From contig JAKNDB010000110.1 in NCBI GenBank assembly GCA_024305405.1, positions 3,162,001 through 3,226,000 of the forward strand: DNA of 64,000 nucleotides. The letters run 5' to 3'. Each line of letters starts with the position of its first letter. The first letter of the stretch is position 1. The DNA comes from Dirofilaria immitis. Taxonomy: Eukaryota > Nematoda > Chromadorea > Rhabditida > Onchocercidae. Shown here in pieces: positions 50,795-63,835 of this stretch. The notes under the pieces are model-generated. The model was not told the origin of the DNA and ran no database searches. It saw nothing but the letters and a program-made list of their open reading frames with translations. A program made the translations under genes and the position numbers.

Positions 50795-53367
50795 GATGAT
50801 AATGATGATGGTGATGATGATAATGATGATGATGATGATAATAATAACAAGGTAACGTAAATGAGGCATATCATCCTAGGACCAGACCAGTATTCTATTA
50901 TAAGGCAGTTGACCGATGGCATTGCCACTGGCACTGCTGGCCATTTCTCTCTCTATTCACCGACTCGGCATCGCCTAACTACAAGAAACGAGTTTTCATC
51001 GTGGAAATGAAAATTATGGGCAGAAAATAAATTTAACTGATGATTAAAAAACAGAATGCTGTAGTGTGTGGTGGAACCGCAGGACTATAGAAAACTGCAA
51101 CCGATCAGGCTTTCCTCTCTAATGCATAAATGTTGACATGGTGTGCTAAGTGTAATGAATAAGATTATCTATTCGCTAATCAGTTATAAAATTCTACATT
51201 TATCAGCTACGTTTCATAACCTATTCTTGATGCAAAAAATTTTTCAATTATCCATCTTATTTAACGAGTTTTTTTCTGAATCATTTTGTGGCTTAATTTA
51301 TCCCACCTAGTAGTAGGCCAATATCATCTCTATATTTCTAATTCTAAAATTTAAGCATTTTAAAAGGGACAAACATCAGCATAATTTTGAAAAATAGAAG
51401 TATTTGCTACAATCGCTGTATTTAAAAGAATTATGCGTTCAACAATAACATTATCATTTAGTCTATTTGCAGTAAATTAAGAAATTGATATTCAAAAACA
51501 ATCATTATTAAACTGCTCTCATACAAACAATGATACATTTGTATATGAGTATATATTCAAGAAATCAACGTTTAGAAAAAATTACTATGTTCCTACAATG
51601 CTTACACGAATATCTTACTTATAAAGCCAAAAATTGATATACACCTGAATTTCATAACAGAATCATTACTTCAACTTCATCCTAAATTCTTTTGTTATTG
51701 TAGAAACATGGATAACCTCCGTAAAGACCTTATCGTTCTACATCATTAAGTTGGGAAATAATTTTAGTCTTATAACAATAAGCAATTAATCATCTTCTGG
51801 TACTGCCAAGAAAAGCTACCAGTTCAGTTTCATTCGATAGCTGTCGCTGTGCTAAAAGTATTTTCTACAGTCCACCGTTAACATCATCGATCAGCGGTAG
51901 CAATTAGTGACCGATCAAGTTTAAGTGCGAAAATATAAGCATAGCAGGAAATGCAAACAAATGGAAGTCAAACATTGTTTGCAGTAAGTAACAACGATTG
52001 CCTACTGATGTTGACCAGTGTATTGGTCATCTTGGATGAATAATTCAACCTCGTTACCTTCCTATTATAACAATTTATCTTTTTCGTTTTCTTACTTCTC
52101 ACTGTCTTATTCCATGTAGTTTTCATACTTCATCTACTTGGTGAATCGAATATATTGGGAAATATATTGGGAGACATGACTAAGTCTTTTGTTGTTTAAT
52201 AAAATGTTTTGCATAGTGTCAACAAAAAGAATCGTTATTTGTACATGCAGTAAATAAGTTGTTTTGATTTTTATTGATATACTGAACAGTTGCAGGAAAT
52301 TATTTGTACAGTGTTTTAATATTAAGTCAATCAATCTACAAATTCTTTGTATTACCATTTTCAAAACGAACTTAATCATTTTAAGATAAAACAGCATTTT
52401 TAATAAACATTACAGAAAAACGTTGTAGATTTTTCTTGTACATATTACTTCAATATATGAGCTTTTCAAAGATCACAACGAGATTCCATTATCACTTTCA
52501 TGCTGACCATTAATTATCTCAAGTTTTTGGGACTGTACCTGAAATATCATTAGTGTACATACATATAAGCATATTGACGCCAACTAAAATCTTATTCTCA
52601 TCAAATATATATGTATCCTGACGTCTAACGTTGTTTTTAAATTAGTGGAAAATTATTGCAAAAGTTTCCAGCAATCCAGAAAAATATTCTACATGCTGAT
52701 AGATGATTATTATCAGACATGTTTAATGTTGAAAAGTATTGGCATTATGAATGATGCGGATTATTTGACGTTAAAATTAAAATCTTTTTCTAAGAAATCG
52801 ATTTACGAGGATGTCTAGGGCATGTGACTTTGTCCCATCACGAATTTATGCCATGAGTGTGGTTCGATATTATGTTTCAATATAAAGTTTTATCTGTAAA
52901 TATAATTTTAGAAGAGTTTGTTGATGAGAAAAGCAAAACTTTCCATACAAAGAAGCGAATAAAAATTTCCTGTTGTATTAAAATAATCGTTGCCTTCGTC
53001 TGATATCAGAATTTCAGATGACTTATCTTTCACGCTAACCGTGTAAAATTATAATACGGTTTTTTAACACTACAGGCAACAGATTATAAGTACAGTGCAT
53101 GGATAATCGAAAAATATAAGAAAAATTTCAGGTTATTTCCTAACTGAGCTCTGCAAATTCTGCAAATTCTGCAAATCCTATTGAGTCGAATATTCTAATC
53201 AAACTGTTAAGAACTGCTATTTTATATATTAATCAATTGATATGTACAGTGGATTTCGAAATTCACAATTAATATAATATATTATTTCACACAATTATTA
53301 ATTCTATTATTTATTTATTCACTTCTGACAGCATTTATGTGTGTAATCGAGCATATCGGCGAAGGTT
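48019..53367. other. Intergenic, partly GC-richer, with a GAT microsatellite
   Basis: Over 5 kb with no exon chain. Stretches 48900-49340 and 49740-50070 are richer in G+C and in overlapping ORFs on both strands, without any recognised protein; this could be regulatory sequence upstream of the ETS gene or base-composition noise. A ~210-base GAT array lies at 50643-50852. A ctgcaaatt triplication lies near 53150-53180. Confidence 0.45.
50643..50852. repeat. GAT/ATC trinucleotide microsatellite, about 210 bp
   Basis: About 70 ATG/GAT units; the first twenty are uninterrupted and later ones carry gac, gtg and aat variants. All six frames read homopolymeric or dipeptide stretches (Met, Asp, Ile, Ser), so the apparent ORFs on both strands are products of the repeat. 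Confidence 0.95.
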
Positions 53368-55121
53368 ATGGATACGTTGAATACGACGGTGATCGGTGCC
53401 CACGCCACATTATCGTTAAGTTCATATCACCGATGGAATACATTCAGTCCGTCAGTGATGTCAGAAAATGACGATGACAACAATGAGGTATTTGTATTTG
53501 CACCTTTTAATACAATTAAAGATTGATTTTAATTGAACTTGTAATTCTTCGTTCTAATTTTTTCTATGAAAAAAATTTTTTCCATTAAGTAACAAATAGC
53601 GATTTCTCATAGCCTTATTTAAATAGTGAATCCATCAACAAAATTCGTAAGAAAGATGGTTGGAAGTTTTAGTTCCTTTTCTTGACTTTAGCGGCAATGC
53701 CGTAAAACACACTTTTCGGTTGTATTCTCTTGAATTGATCGATCAGATAAAAGCGTGTGGCCCAATGAAGATCGAGCATCCATTTGATAGCGATGATCAA
53801 GCCTACTTCTCCAGTAATTCTATTGGGACCACTACTCAACAATTACAACGTCGTCAACCATTGGGATCATCAACTGCAGTGATTCCAACTATACCATTGG
53901 CATCTTGCGCTACTGCTGCAGCGTCTCTATCATCTGCATTCAACAAACGACTAGTATCATCAAACAGAAATGTAAGCTTTTGGAAAAATTTTCAAGCTAT
54001 TTTAATCTGTGTAAACGGTCTTTGCTATAAGCAGAATGGGTCTACTCTTCAATGATAACATATCAGATAGATTGTAATGTTGTAAATCGTGCTTCTTTCT
54101 GCCCTCAAACAGTGTGGTCTAGAAGTTTCATCCATCTTTACTACAGTACAAGTTTTCTCCTGTATTATTCTCTCTTAATATTTTATATTTCGCATGGCAC
54201 TTAGTTTCTCAGATTTTTATATAGTATTATCTCATAGATATCGCTTCTTTGCCTTTTAACCTATTTAGGTATTATAAAAGTTATTTAAGTAAGCGTCTCA
54301 TCATCATCATCCCTCCATTTAAGACCATCCATTGCATCTGTTTAGTCATCTTACGAATCACAATACAATTGCTTACCTATCAAAAATCATTGATATCCTA
54401 CTTCATTTTTCTCTTTAACTGTAATTTCTTTAAAAACTAAAAACACCATGAATCACACGATGTTCGCATACAGCTAGACTGTACAACTATGCTGAAAGAC
54501 CATTTTTCTGCGGGTACTGGGAAATATAAATAAGTATTTGGCGCAAAACTTTGCGGTGCAAGTGCATCATAATCACTCACGCCTACATACAACTATACCT
54601 GAAACCTTTCCACTGCATCGTTCAACCGGTTTTTGTTCCCAGTAACATCGCAAACAATGGTAAAACATTGCAAAGTACAATTTTCAACAGACAATTTTCG
54701 AGGTATTCTTTTTCCTTATTGCATGTCATCAACTTTCCCTCCGACAAACTGTGTTCATATTAGAAGTAATAGACAAATAAACATTAAAGACATGCTTATA
54801 ATTCTAATATACATTATGTTTCTCAATAATTTTATCCAAATTTACTATCTTTTTAGATTTTAAACGACATAACATTTGTTCAGTGTTATTCGTAAAATAC
54901 ATTTCGAAAATGCATTTTTATGTGCTTGAATTAAATACTATCGGTTTTATTATTCAATAGAAATATCTCTTCGTCTTATCTTTTGCCATAACAAGAAATC
55001 CTAATTTTTAACGAATTACTTGATGTTTGAAGACAGTTTCACATTCAAATGACTCGAACAATAATCAAATTACATCATCATCATCATCATTATCATCATC
55101 CATTCATCATCATCACCATCG

Positions 55122-55152
<31 letters not shown>

Positions 55153-55218
55153 TTATCATCATCATCATTATCATCATCCATTCATCATCATCATCATTAT
55201 CATCATCATCATCATAGC

Positions 55219-55249
<31 letters not shown>

Positions 55250-58200
55250 GCAGCAGTATGATGCAATCATAACGGCGGACGAAGCGCAGTTGACCACTAA
55301 GAGTGGTTCATCCAAGCAAACTCTCGAGGTGAACAAATACGGAATGTTTGTTGTTGTAGTATATGTCTCATTTGTGTTTATTGACTACTTCAAGTGCATT
55401 ACAAGTATTTCGCTATGTAATTTTGATGTCATCTGCGATAACTATTTTGCTAATTTTGATAGAAATTGCTTCCAAATTAAAATCTTTTCGAAAAAAAAAA
55501 AATATAGGAAGAAATGGAATATTTTTCAGAACGATTGCGCTATAAAATTAATATGCTATTTAATATCTGTTATCATTGCTAATAAAATAATTTTATCATT
55601 CTTCTTTTCTTAATTTTTATATGCTTTTGCAAGCTGTGAAAACATATTATGAGATTTTTCCTGAATCTGTGCTACTTTATTTGTATAAATCACCTTATCA
55701 ATTTAATATTAAATTTTAGATTAATGGTAATCTAATTCAAATCTATAAATCAAATATCAATATTGGAATCATTTTACTTTTTGATTATTCCTCCTAAATT
55801 CGATTTTATCTTATAAATCCAATAGGATGCGAAATATAACATTGCGATTTCCAGATTTAGTTTTTCCAACTTTGATATAAAATTAATTGCGTAAAATCTT
55901 CCCACTTGTACATTCTAGTCTTGGATCTTATATTTGATTTTAATTGCATTCTTGAAACGATGAATGCTAACAGTTTTGCATTAATTCAACATTAAGCAAG
56001 ATTCTTACTTTCTATGCTCAACTTTTAGATCTCATGTCATCAGATTAGCATTCATAAGATTGCAGCATCATGACTCAGCGGTAACCTTCAGATAGAAAGA
56101 TTGATGTTATCATTTGAATATCTGAAGCATGATTTCTGGACATCTAATCCTCGAATTCGGTAATGGTCAAAAGAAAATTAATTAAACAGGTAACAGGAAC
56201 GAGTCAGCCTGACGCCAGCAGAATTACTTTGATGTGGTTGTCCTTTATGTCTAGTGCGTTTCTGCAAAATAAACTTCATTATGGTTAAGAGCGCTTGACA
56301 GTGACGTAGCAATTGAATTTCGTTAATTTTGTTCCCATTGTAAAAAAAAAGCGAATTATTGCGCTATCCGCTTAGTGAGCGACATTTTGTTTACATTTGT
56401 TTTGAATAATTTGTTGAAAGTTGGATTGTATAGAATTTGTTTCTACCCAATTCTTTTCCCTTCTCTTACCCTTTCACCTTTGCCCTCTTTTGCCCCGCCG
56501 TCTTCTCTTCCACCTCTTTTCAAACGATTAAATTATTTGGCGAAACTTTTTTAAAGGTCAACGCAAACATTATGCATTTTTCGGTTACTGCATATATGAT
56601 TTTAAATTTTGAAAGGTACAAGAGTTAGATTTTTCAAGAATTTCAAAGCTAAGAAATATTAAGTTACAGGTATTGCTAGCTAACGAGCGACAGTTTAATC
56701 GCGGATTAACGAATAATTCGATCTCCATTTCTTTGATTAAAACTGAACGAAATTCGCAAGCAGGTTACAAGAATTAGTTTCTTTCTACTGTTTCAATATC
56801 ATATATTTATGTTTTTAATTTATGAAGTTCAAAGGTGAGGATTCAAACTGCTACTCGTCTGCAACGCAGCCTTCCACAACAGCGCAATCAGAAGCGACAA
56901 CAACTGAATTGTCAGGGGATCGTAGAGATGACGAAATATCAGTATCAACCAGTTCTGTAACAAGCAATGCAAATGATGCTGCTCAAATGGATATTTATCG
57001 GGATTTGATACTACGACATCTCATTCAGGATATAAATACAACGTGTACCAAACTTGGACTACCAACAGGTCACATTCTTTCCTATACGTCTTCATTTCAT
57101 GTATACTAGTAAAGACTTCTTAAGTCTTGAAAATTGTCGCATGTGAATCATTTAGAGCCAAAAGTTTGCTTTACGATTTCGTATGTTTTCTTTAATGATT
57201 ATTTACCCATCACGATTTAATATGCTATGTCACACGTTGGGTTTGGAAATTTTAACATACATAGCGATATATTGGGTATTCATTAGAGAACAACGATTCA
57301 CAAGTATGACAATAATCATTTGAAATTATGTCTCATTAAAGTTTACAGAAATCTCCTATGATATGATGATATGGTTCATTGTGTTCTTTTGTAAGAGAAA
57401 GAAAGGACTACAGATTACATCACATAATATTATTTACTGATTAGTTAATTTTTTTAAACAAAGCTTTAACAGATTTTCAATGCATATTTTATAGTAATAC
57501 TAACATTGTCTATACTTCTGTATCAAAGTTTCAGAATTATAGCATATCTAATAGCTGTATTTTTAATGATTAAAAGAGTGCTGTTTATCGATGGCATCTC
57601 GATAAGCAGCTGCTGCATAACATTGTTTACGGGTCAAACCCACTGCTCGAACACCTGACCAGGATTGTTAAGTACCTTTTTGGGCGATCTTCAAAGGTCG
57701 TGACTTGTTTTTGGATATATAAAATATGGATACGATTGCGTGATTGTGGGTTGGACTTTCTCGATAGATAAACCAGAATCACCATGAATGGACAGATGTT
57801 GGTTTACCTGTGATACCTCTCATTTACCTATTCCCCATCTGCTCATTCTATGTTGTTTTCATAATCAACTTCCTCCTTGATTTCTTGATTCCACAGAAAA
57901 GATTTTATTTTTCTCACTTCTCACTTTTTTTCTCGATACTTTTTCTATTTAGACTGTATTAAAGTTGAGAGTACTGTTCCCTACTTACTTGCTCGTCACT
58001 TCCAATTTCAAAAAATGTTGCATAAATTTGTTTTTTTTTCAACCGCCAAAATTATGAATTAGAATGTTGGTAATGCAATAAAATTCTAATATCTCACGGC
58101 CAAAAATCAATGTGCTTATCTACTTCTTGGATTAGGCATAGTCACTAATTTCAAATTAGCTATTTATCATTTATCTATTGATATTTCTGATGTTTCCCAC

Positions 58201-60562
58201 CGGTCATTTTACGGATAGTAAAAAGATTGTAAAAGATTATACAGCTTGATGAATAAGTTTAATTATATCTTCTCCAGTTTTCTTTCATTCTCCTTATGAT
58301 TGATCTATTTGAATTCGTCAGTGCGAAACGGCGTTATCTTTTCCAGTGATATGGTTATTTTCATTTCAGCGTATATAGGTTGAATTTTGTTAAAGAAGAA
58401 AATTTTGAATACAAAATGGACTGAGCTTTCAAACATGTCATAAAAGCAAAGCACTTATTTAAATGTTAAATGTTAGCTTTTAAATCTGTCAAACAACAAA
58501 ATTTGAAGATCCGCAAGCTTGGAGTGCTGAGCATAGTGCCCGCTGGATGTCTGAAATGTGCGTACAATTTCAACTTCCCCACCGCGACAATTATACATGA
58601 ACGGACGTACCCTATTATCAATGACACAAGACGACTTTATGGTTCGAGCACCAGAAGGTGGTGACACACTACACGCGCAGTTACAATTATGGAAAACTGG
58701 TTAGCAGAGCATCTAAAAGTTTATATAAATATTCTTGAAACAGGGCATCTAAAAGTTTATATAAATATTCTGTTTAGTATCATTTCTCCGCCTGGTATCA
58801 TTCTAGTGCTTGACATTGGGATCCATACTCCTTTTTCTGGATCCCAATGTCAGAATACGGAGATGACAAAATTTCAGAAGCATTTAAAATGACATATGGT
58901 TTTGCAAGAGGCCTAATAATACTAATAGGAATAATTAAGTGAGAAATTTTATTAAATGTGTTTTTGCTCAAAAATTCTGCTAATTAATATTGCTTAAAAA
59001 TCGTAAACTTTTTTTAGCATATGATTCATACAGCCAACAAAATAGTAGTAACAATAATAGCGGTAATAATCAAAGTGGCTCACAAATAATTCAAAATTGC
59101 AATCGTCCCTCGCAATATTGGGTATATTTCATATTTATTTTTTTTTTTAAACTCAAAGCAATTTTGATTTTAATCATCAAAGTTATAGATTTATATCGCA
59201 GCAACACAATAATAGTATATTTATTGCACACATTGTTCTCCGATCGGTATTTTTTCATTTTTTCTTTTTTGTCCGAATAGAATATTCTTGAATTCTTGAA
59301 TGATTGATGATGGAAAATTTGAAGCCAGATCAGATTATTTGTACTGATATCTTTTATTCTGATATTACAAATAGTAAAATTATCTTATGATTATCGAAGA
59401 AAAAAATGCGATTAAATCAATAGATGTAACTTTGCAACGGATAAAAAAATTTTTTCACGAATGAATGTAAGATTAATTCCAGGTGAATCCATCACCATTA
59501 GCGCTGAATGTAGCAGAACAAGGAGAACTGTTGACATCAGCGCAAGATTATTTAAATAACTTCAATCCAAGCAACACCGATACGGCTATTGGCATGAGCT
59601 GTTATTCTAATAGTAAATGATTATAGCAATAATTTTCACTGTCAAAATTTAATCATCTTCCTTTGCCCATTTGTGGTTTTTTTTAAGCCGGGAAATAAAA
59701 ACCATACATTCTTTTTCCATGCCTATTTGAATACAAAATTTGACTATAATTCGACTGTTATTTTTTTAATCATCTAATAAAATTTTATAAACTCAGGTAC
59801 ATATCAAAACGCATCCCAAGAAGCAGCTCTTCCGGGAACGCTGCTGCGCAACAACAATATTACGCATCAGCTCAGGCTGCTGGAATCGGAATTTTACCGA
59901 GCCCAAGCGACTCCGAAATATCTTCCAATGGTTCTTCAATGAATGATGGTAAAATCTAAAAAATAGTTTTAAAAATCTAATTGAATGAACAAAATCAGCT
60001 ATGAAATTACAGAATCAAGATAAAATAAGAGTATTTTAAAAAATGTTTATTGGAGAAGTAAAAATTTGACTTTAGGTTTAAGAAATTTAATTCATATAAA
60101 ATTGAAGTAAATACTATTGATGGTACTATCATTGATACTGACAAACAAACACACCACAATTTCCACGACATTCCGGTACAGTACATCTTTGGCACTTTAT
60201 ACGAGAGTTGTTGGATCATCCGAAGCAATATAGCTCATGTGTTAGATGGGTTGATAGGCAAGAAGGTATTATTTTCAACTGTATAATTTCCTTTAGCTTA
60301 TTTTCAATAAAAAAGATTCTAAATTTAAATCGAGAATGCAAAAATTGAAGTAGAAATGGAAAGAATGAGCAATTTCAGGAACTTTCAAAATAGAATCATC
60401 GCATCACTTAGCTCGTTTTTGGGGTCAACGCAAAAATCGAGCCCAAATGAATTATGATAAATTGTCACGATCGTTGCGGCAGTATTACAAGAAAGGTATT
60501 ATTCAAAAACCGGAGAAAAGCAACGCCTTGTTTACAAGTTTCTTCCGCCATATAACTTGTAA
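53368..60562 (+). CDS. ETS transcription factor, SPDEF/Ets98B-like, with PNT domain
   Basis: Nuclear DNA-binding factor of about 540 residues for GGAA/T-type sites. Exons: 53368-53487, about 53656-53971, 55218-55328, 56828-57068, 58509-58699, 59018-59121, 59483-59612, 59797-59948, 60182-60265, 60379-60562. Exon 3 begins with a poly-Gln run. Exon 4 ends MDIYRDLILRHLIQDI, leading into the Pointed/SAM domain in exon 5 (DPQAWSAEHSARWMSEMC, GRTLLSMTQDDFMVRAPEGG, LQLWK). Exons 6-8 are Asn/Ser/Gln-rich. The ETS domain in exons 9-10 reads VHLWHFIRELLDHPKQY, then HLARFWGQRKNRAQMNYDKL, SRSLRQYYKKGII and LVYKFLPPY. The RSLRQYYKK recognition helix, rather than RALRYYY, is the SPDEF-type variant. Single bases appear missing at 58595-58596, 59821-59822 and 60521; each restores a conserved frame. 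The start at 53368 and the exon 2 acceptor are uncertain by phase, and an additional upstream exon cannot be excluded. Confidence 0.88.
55069..55252. repeat. TCA/CAT then CAA/CAG trinucleotide tracts
   Basis: A (CAT/TCA)n array of about 145 bases with tta and ccat interruptions runs directly into a (CAA)nCAG3 tract from 55218. A catcatag junction at 55211-55217 can serve as the splice acceptor, so the CAT part would be intronic and the CAA/CAG part would encode poly-Gln in the ETS protein. If the acceptor is instead at 55036, the array would encode Ser/His runs but in a frame that does not connect to exon 3. Confidence 0.85.
58709..58770. repeat. Direct repeat of 27 bases in ETS intron
   Basis: gcatctaaaagtttatataaatattc occurs twice, 34 bases apart, just after the PNT exon donor. 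The copies are identical, suggesting a recent duplication. Confidence 0.85.
58811..58852. repeat. 14-bp perfect inverted repeat in ETS intron
   Basis: tgacattgggatcc and its exact complement are separated by 14 bases. It lies 112 bases past the PNT exon, next to the direct repeat at 58709-58770. It could fold as an intronic hairpin, or the two together could be remnants of a small inserted element. Confidence 0.8.
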
Positions 60563-61492
60563 CTGAACTGTTCGTTGTTCATATTTTGTCTAAATACTGT
60601 CTTAAACGTAGGCAGTAGTGAAATAATGGTCATTAGGCCGTTGGTTTCTTTTGAGGTCATTCATCCATATCAGTGTCAAGCAAAAATAAGCGGCAACCAA
60701 TTTATTTTATTCCTAATTTTATCATCTGCTAATTCATAGAGCAAAAATTTATCAACCATAATTTCATTAACTGATACAACTTGTAATTCAAAATAGAATT
60801 GATAAATCACAAAAATTCGCATAGTTCTTTGTATTTTACATCTTTCCAATAGTCTTTTCACAATTGTAAAATTGAGCTCATTTTACGTTTTATATAAATT
60901 TATTTCACTTATTATTATGGTCTTTCATGGACAACAGCATTTCATCACAAGCAAGCGTCCTTTTTATCATTTGGAATAAAATTCTCTTATCATTATATTT
61001 TATTTTGATATGTAAAATATTATATATCTCTCATTGCGTATTCCTAATGAAATGCTTGTGTCTTTTAAATTATTCCTGTTTAAGGTAACATATCAATTTC
61101 ATTGATTATTCGTTCGTTTTTTTTTTTTCTTAATTAATTCGGTGCAAGTTTACTATATCATAAGAAAAATGAAACAACTTGCCATATTATCACCAAAAGT
61201 AACGGATTATCAAAATAGTAAACTGAATGGAAATATTAAATTATTTTCATATTTTTTAGTCTTTTTCTTTTTGCTAATCTAAAAATGCCTAATGAAACTA
61301 TTGGAATAGTTAATAATCTTGAAAATTAGCAGAAGAGCGTGAAGAAGGCCATTCCATAGAAATTGTCTTATACGGTTCCTAAAATAAAACCATTATATGC
61401 TTTACTGATTACTGCTGATCAATTGCTAATTGATTCAACCATTTGAAATAGAAATCTATTTTCATTTCAAGAGCTCACTCTCGATGATGCAT
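60563..61492. other. Intergenic spacer between two converging genes
   Basis: About 0.9 kb between the ETS stop (+) and the 3' end of the membrane-protein gene (-). It is AT-rich with no exon-like frame. An aataaa near 60975 could end the ETS transcript. Confidence 0.5.
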
Positions 61493-63835
61493 TTATAAAC
61501 AGTTCATTGGATTGTGATGCATCTGTTCAGTAAGGCTTCTAACTTCCAGAATACCGGATACCGTTGGTGGAATTGGATGTGGATGCAGTTTTTCCTGAAC
61601 ATGAATTATATTGATTGCATAGTTTTGGCTTCTTTTTCAATAGATATTTAGGAAAATACACAAATATGAAGATTGTATGAAAGTATATAAACTTTAGAAA
61701 TATTACCTCCATACAAATTTCTTTTAATGTAGGCACAGATATATCGCTCAGAGATTTCAGCTTATGAATCCGCAAATCTTCTCTTCTTTCTGCAATTACC
61801 TCTCCAATATATGAAAGATGTGTTCATGTATTCTTATCTCTATAAGCTATCTCTACAATAGAAGCATAATATGAATAAAATCGAACTTGGTCTGGTTATG
61901 ATGCTGATTGGATAATCGAACTGTTGGTCAATGTCCGTACTGGTGACGCTTTGCTTATGGGTGTTGTTCGCTGACGCTGTCGCTGCTTCTGATGTGACAC
62001 CTAAAAGCTAATATATCTTAGCCTTTTTTTCAGAAATCCTTTCTCTAATTCTCATTCGCAAATCGTTACCTATTACTGCTCCATCTTCAACTGCTTTTTG
62101 CATTCTGCTTAAAGAACCATTTTGAGACAAAATCGTTTTGAGACTGTAACAGTGAGTCTGCAGATATGAAATATATAATATATATATGTATGAATATAAT
62201 CATTTCAAAGATTAACTTCACTTTAATATTTCTTTAAAAACTGTTTTTAGAAGAATGAGATGGATGTATTAGAAGTTTCTCGGCAAAAATAATTCTAAGC
62301 CAAGAAATAATATGAGCCAAGAGACGCTATACCTCTTCGTTTTGTTACTTCCAGCATCCCATGGTTGGGTATCAAAGTACCTGGATCCATTGTTATTTTC
62401 GGCAGTTTGGATAAGCTTATCTTTCAACAAAACAGTATGTATGAGAGGTTTTTCGGCAGTTGTAGTATAAGGTCGACCGCAACTGTTGTAATAAACAAAT
62501 AAGCAAAGCCACCCAGCAGCGATGATACCAGCAGCTACGCCAATTACAACTGCTAGAATTTGAATTAAATATTTAAATTTGTAATTTCCTAATAAAAAGA
62601 TGAAACTTATTGTATTAGAATAGCTCTTCAACTTTTGATATGATTGCAGATATACTTGTTTATCATATTTGCTCATTTCTTTCGTTGATATATATTATCA
62701 GTTGAAAATCATTTCCTCTCTACTTTTAGCCGTTATTATCGCTACAACTTAGACCTTCAAAGTAAAATAAATTATTTGTATTTTTATTTCGACAGACTGT
62801 ATCTGTTGTTACCAATTTTATCGCTCTTCCTATACTCTGTTTTAAGAATTCGCACGACAGAAAAAAAAAAAAAAGGGAAATATTGCCTTTATTTTATCAA
62901 AATATATTTTAAGAATATTTCTAACTTTATATCGCATGCATTGCGAACAAACAAAAACTTATTGCAAAATAATTACTGCATTAACTATAGGATTTTCTTA
63001 TTTTCTTACACTTACCTACAATCCACCATTGTGATTTTCCATTATCAATTGGTAATACTGCTGAAAAAACAAAAAAGATATATGTTTTCATAAAACAAAT
63101 TCATAGATTAATGCAAATTAAAATTTCATGTTCAATTCGAAAAGCGAAATTCGTTATCGAATTTTGGAAAACTAAGGAAGATATATATTCATAACTGATG
63201 ATTCATTTGAGCTGAGATAATTAGTTATCTAATACATAGATGTAACGCATCCTTTGCATATGGATGGATCATAAAAGTGTAAACTCCAGAAAACTAAAAA
63301 TAGCCAAAGAATTAATGGCTGCAAAAACAAACATCTATAAATAAGCAAAGAAAAGATGGTTAACATAAATTAAGAAACACTGTAATCTGTACTTGTTATC
63401 GATTCAACAGGAATTTTTAATCGTGTAGATATCCGAGAAAGAGATAAGAGCGATAAATCTGATACGACAATCTGTGATTAGAATGTCATTACTTGAAAGA
63501 CAAGCATGAAAACATTTATGTAAAATTAAAGGATCTTATGCTTATCAGTAAAGTCTAATGAAATTGCCATAAAGAAAAGTGAATTTTCCGTACCACGTTA
63601 TATCTTAAGGGAAATAGAAATGGTCAATTCAATCAGTGCAAAAATGTTTTTCGAATACTAAATTACAATGTCTTTCGTAAACAAAAGTTATGCCTTTATA
63701 CAGGTCATTGTTTTTGCTTGGTATTAACAATATTAAATTAAGTGAATATTTAACCTCTGCAGGAATTGGTTGATCGTTGTAAAGTACAACAAATGTCTGT
63801 GTACATGTTCGGATAGAGCAATGTGTTTTAAGTAT
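61493..63835 (-). CDS. Single-pass membrane protein, 3' part, family unknown
   Basis: Minus-strand exons: 63835-63755, 63060-63016, 62552-about 62333 (or 62381), 62143-62070, 62000-61887, 61789-61707, 61594-61493. From the first 62-kb exon on, all junctions agree in phase without frame repair. The extracellular end shows CSIRTCTQTFVVLYNDQP and a short QWWIV segment, followed by one strong membrane segment (VVIGVAAGIIAAGWLCLFVYY). About 145 cytoplasmic residues follow: NSCGRPYTTT, SQNGSLSRMQKAVEDG, SVTSTDIDQQFDYP, basic KRREDLRIHKLKSLSD, and HPHPIPPTVSGILEVRS, ending NPMNCL with TAA at 61493-61495. The 63.8-kb and 63.0-kb exons are one base out of phase, so an exon between them is missing from my model. 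No start codon or signal peptide was seen; the gene probably continues past 64000. I do not recognise the family. Confidence 0.65.

Noticed and set aside
50599..50934. 111-codon Ser-rich ORF (minus) and Ile- or Met-rich ORFs in other frames
   Set aside because: They are produced entirely by the GAT/ATC microsatellite; flanking residues show no conserved protein character.
55027..55272. Ser/His/Asn-rich ORF and His/Ile-rich ORF across the TCA array
   Set aside because: Neither frame connects in phase to the conserved residues leading to the donor at 55329; the frame that does is poly-Gln starting at 55218.
57590..57700. Possible tRNA-like fold around ggtcaaacccactgctcgaac
   Set aside because: No complete acceptor and anticodon stems or TTCGA-type T-loop could be aligned.
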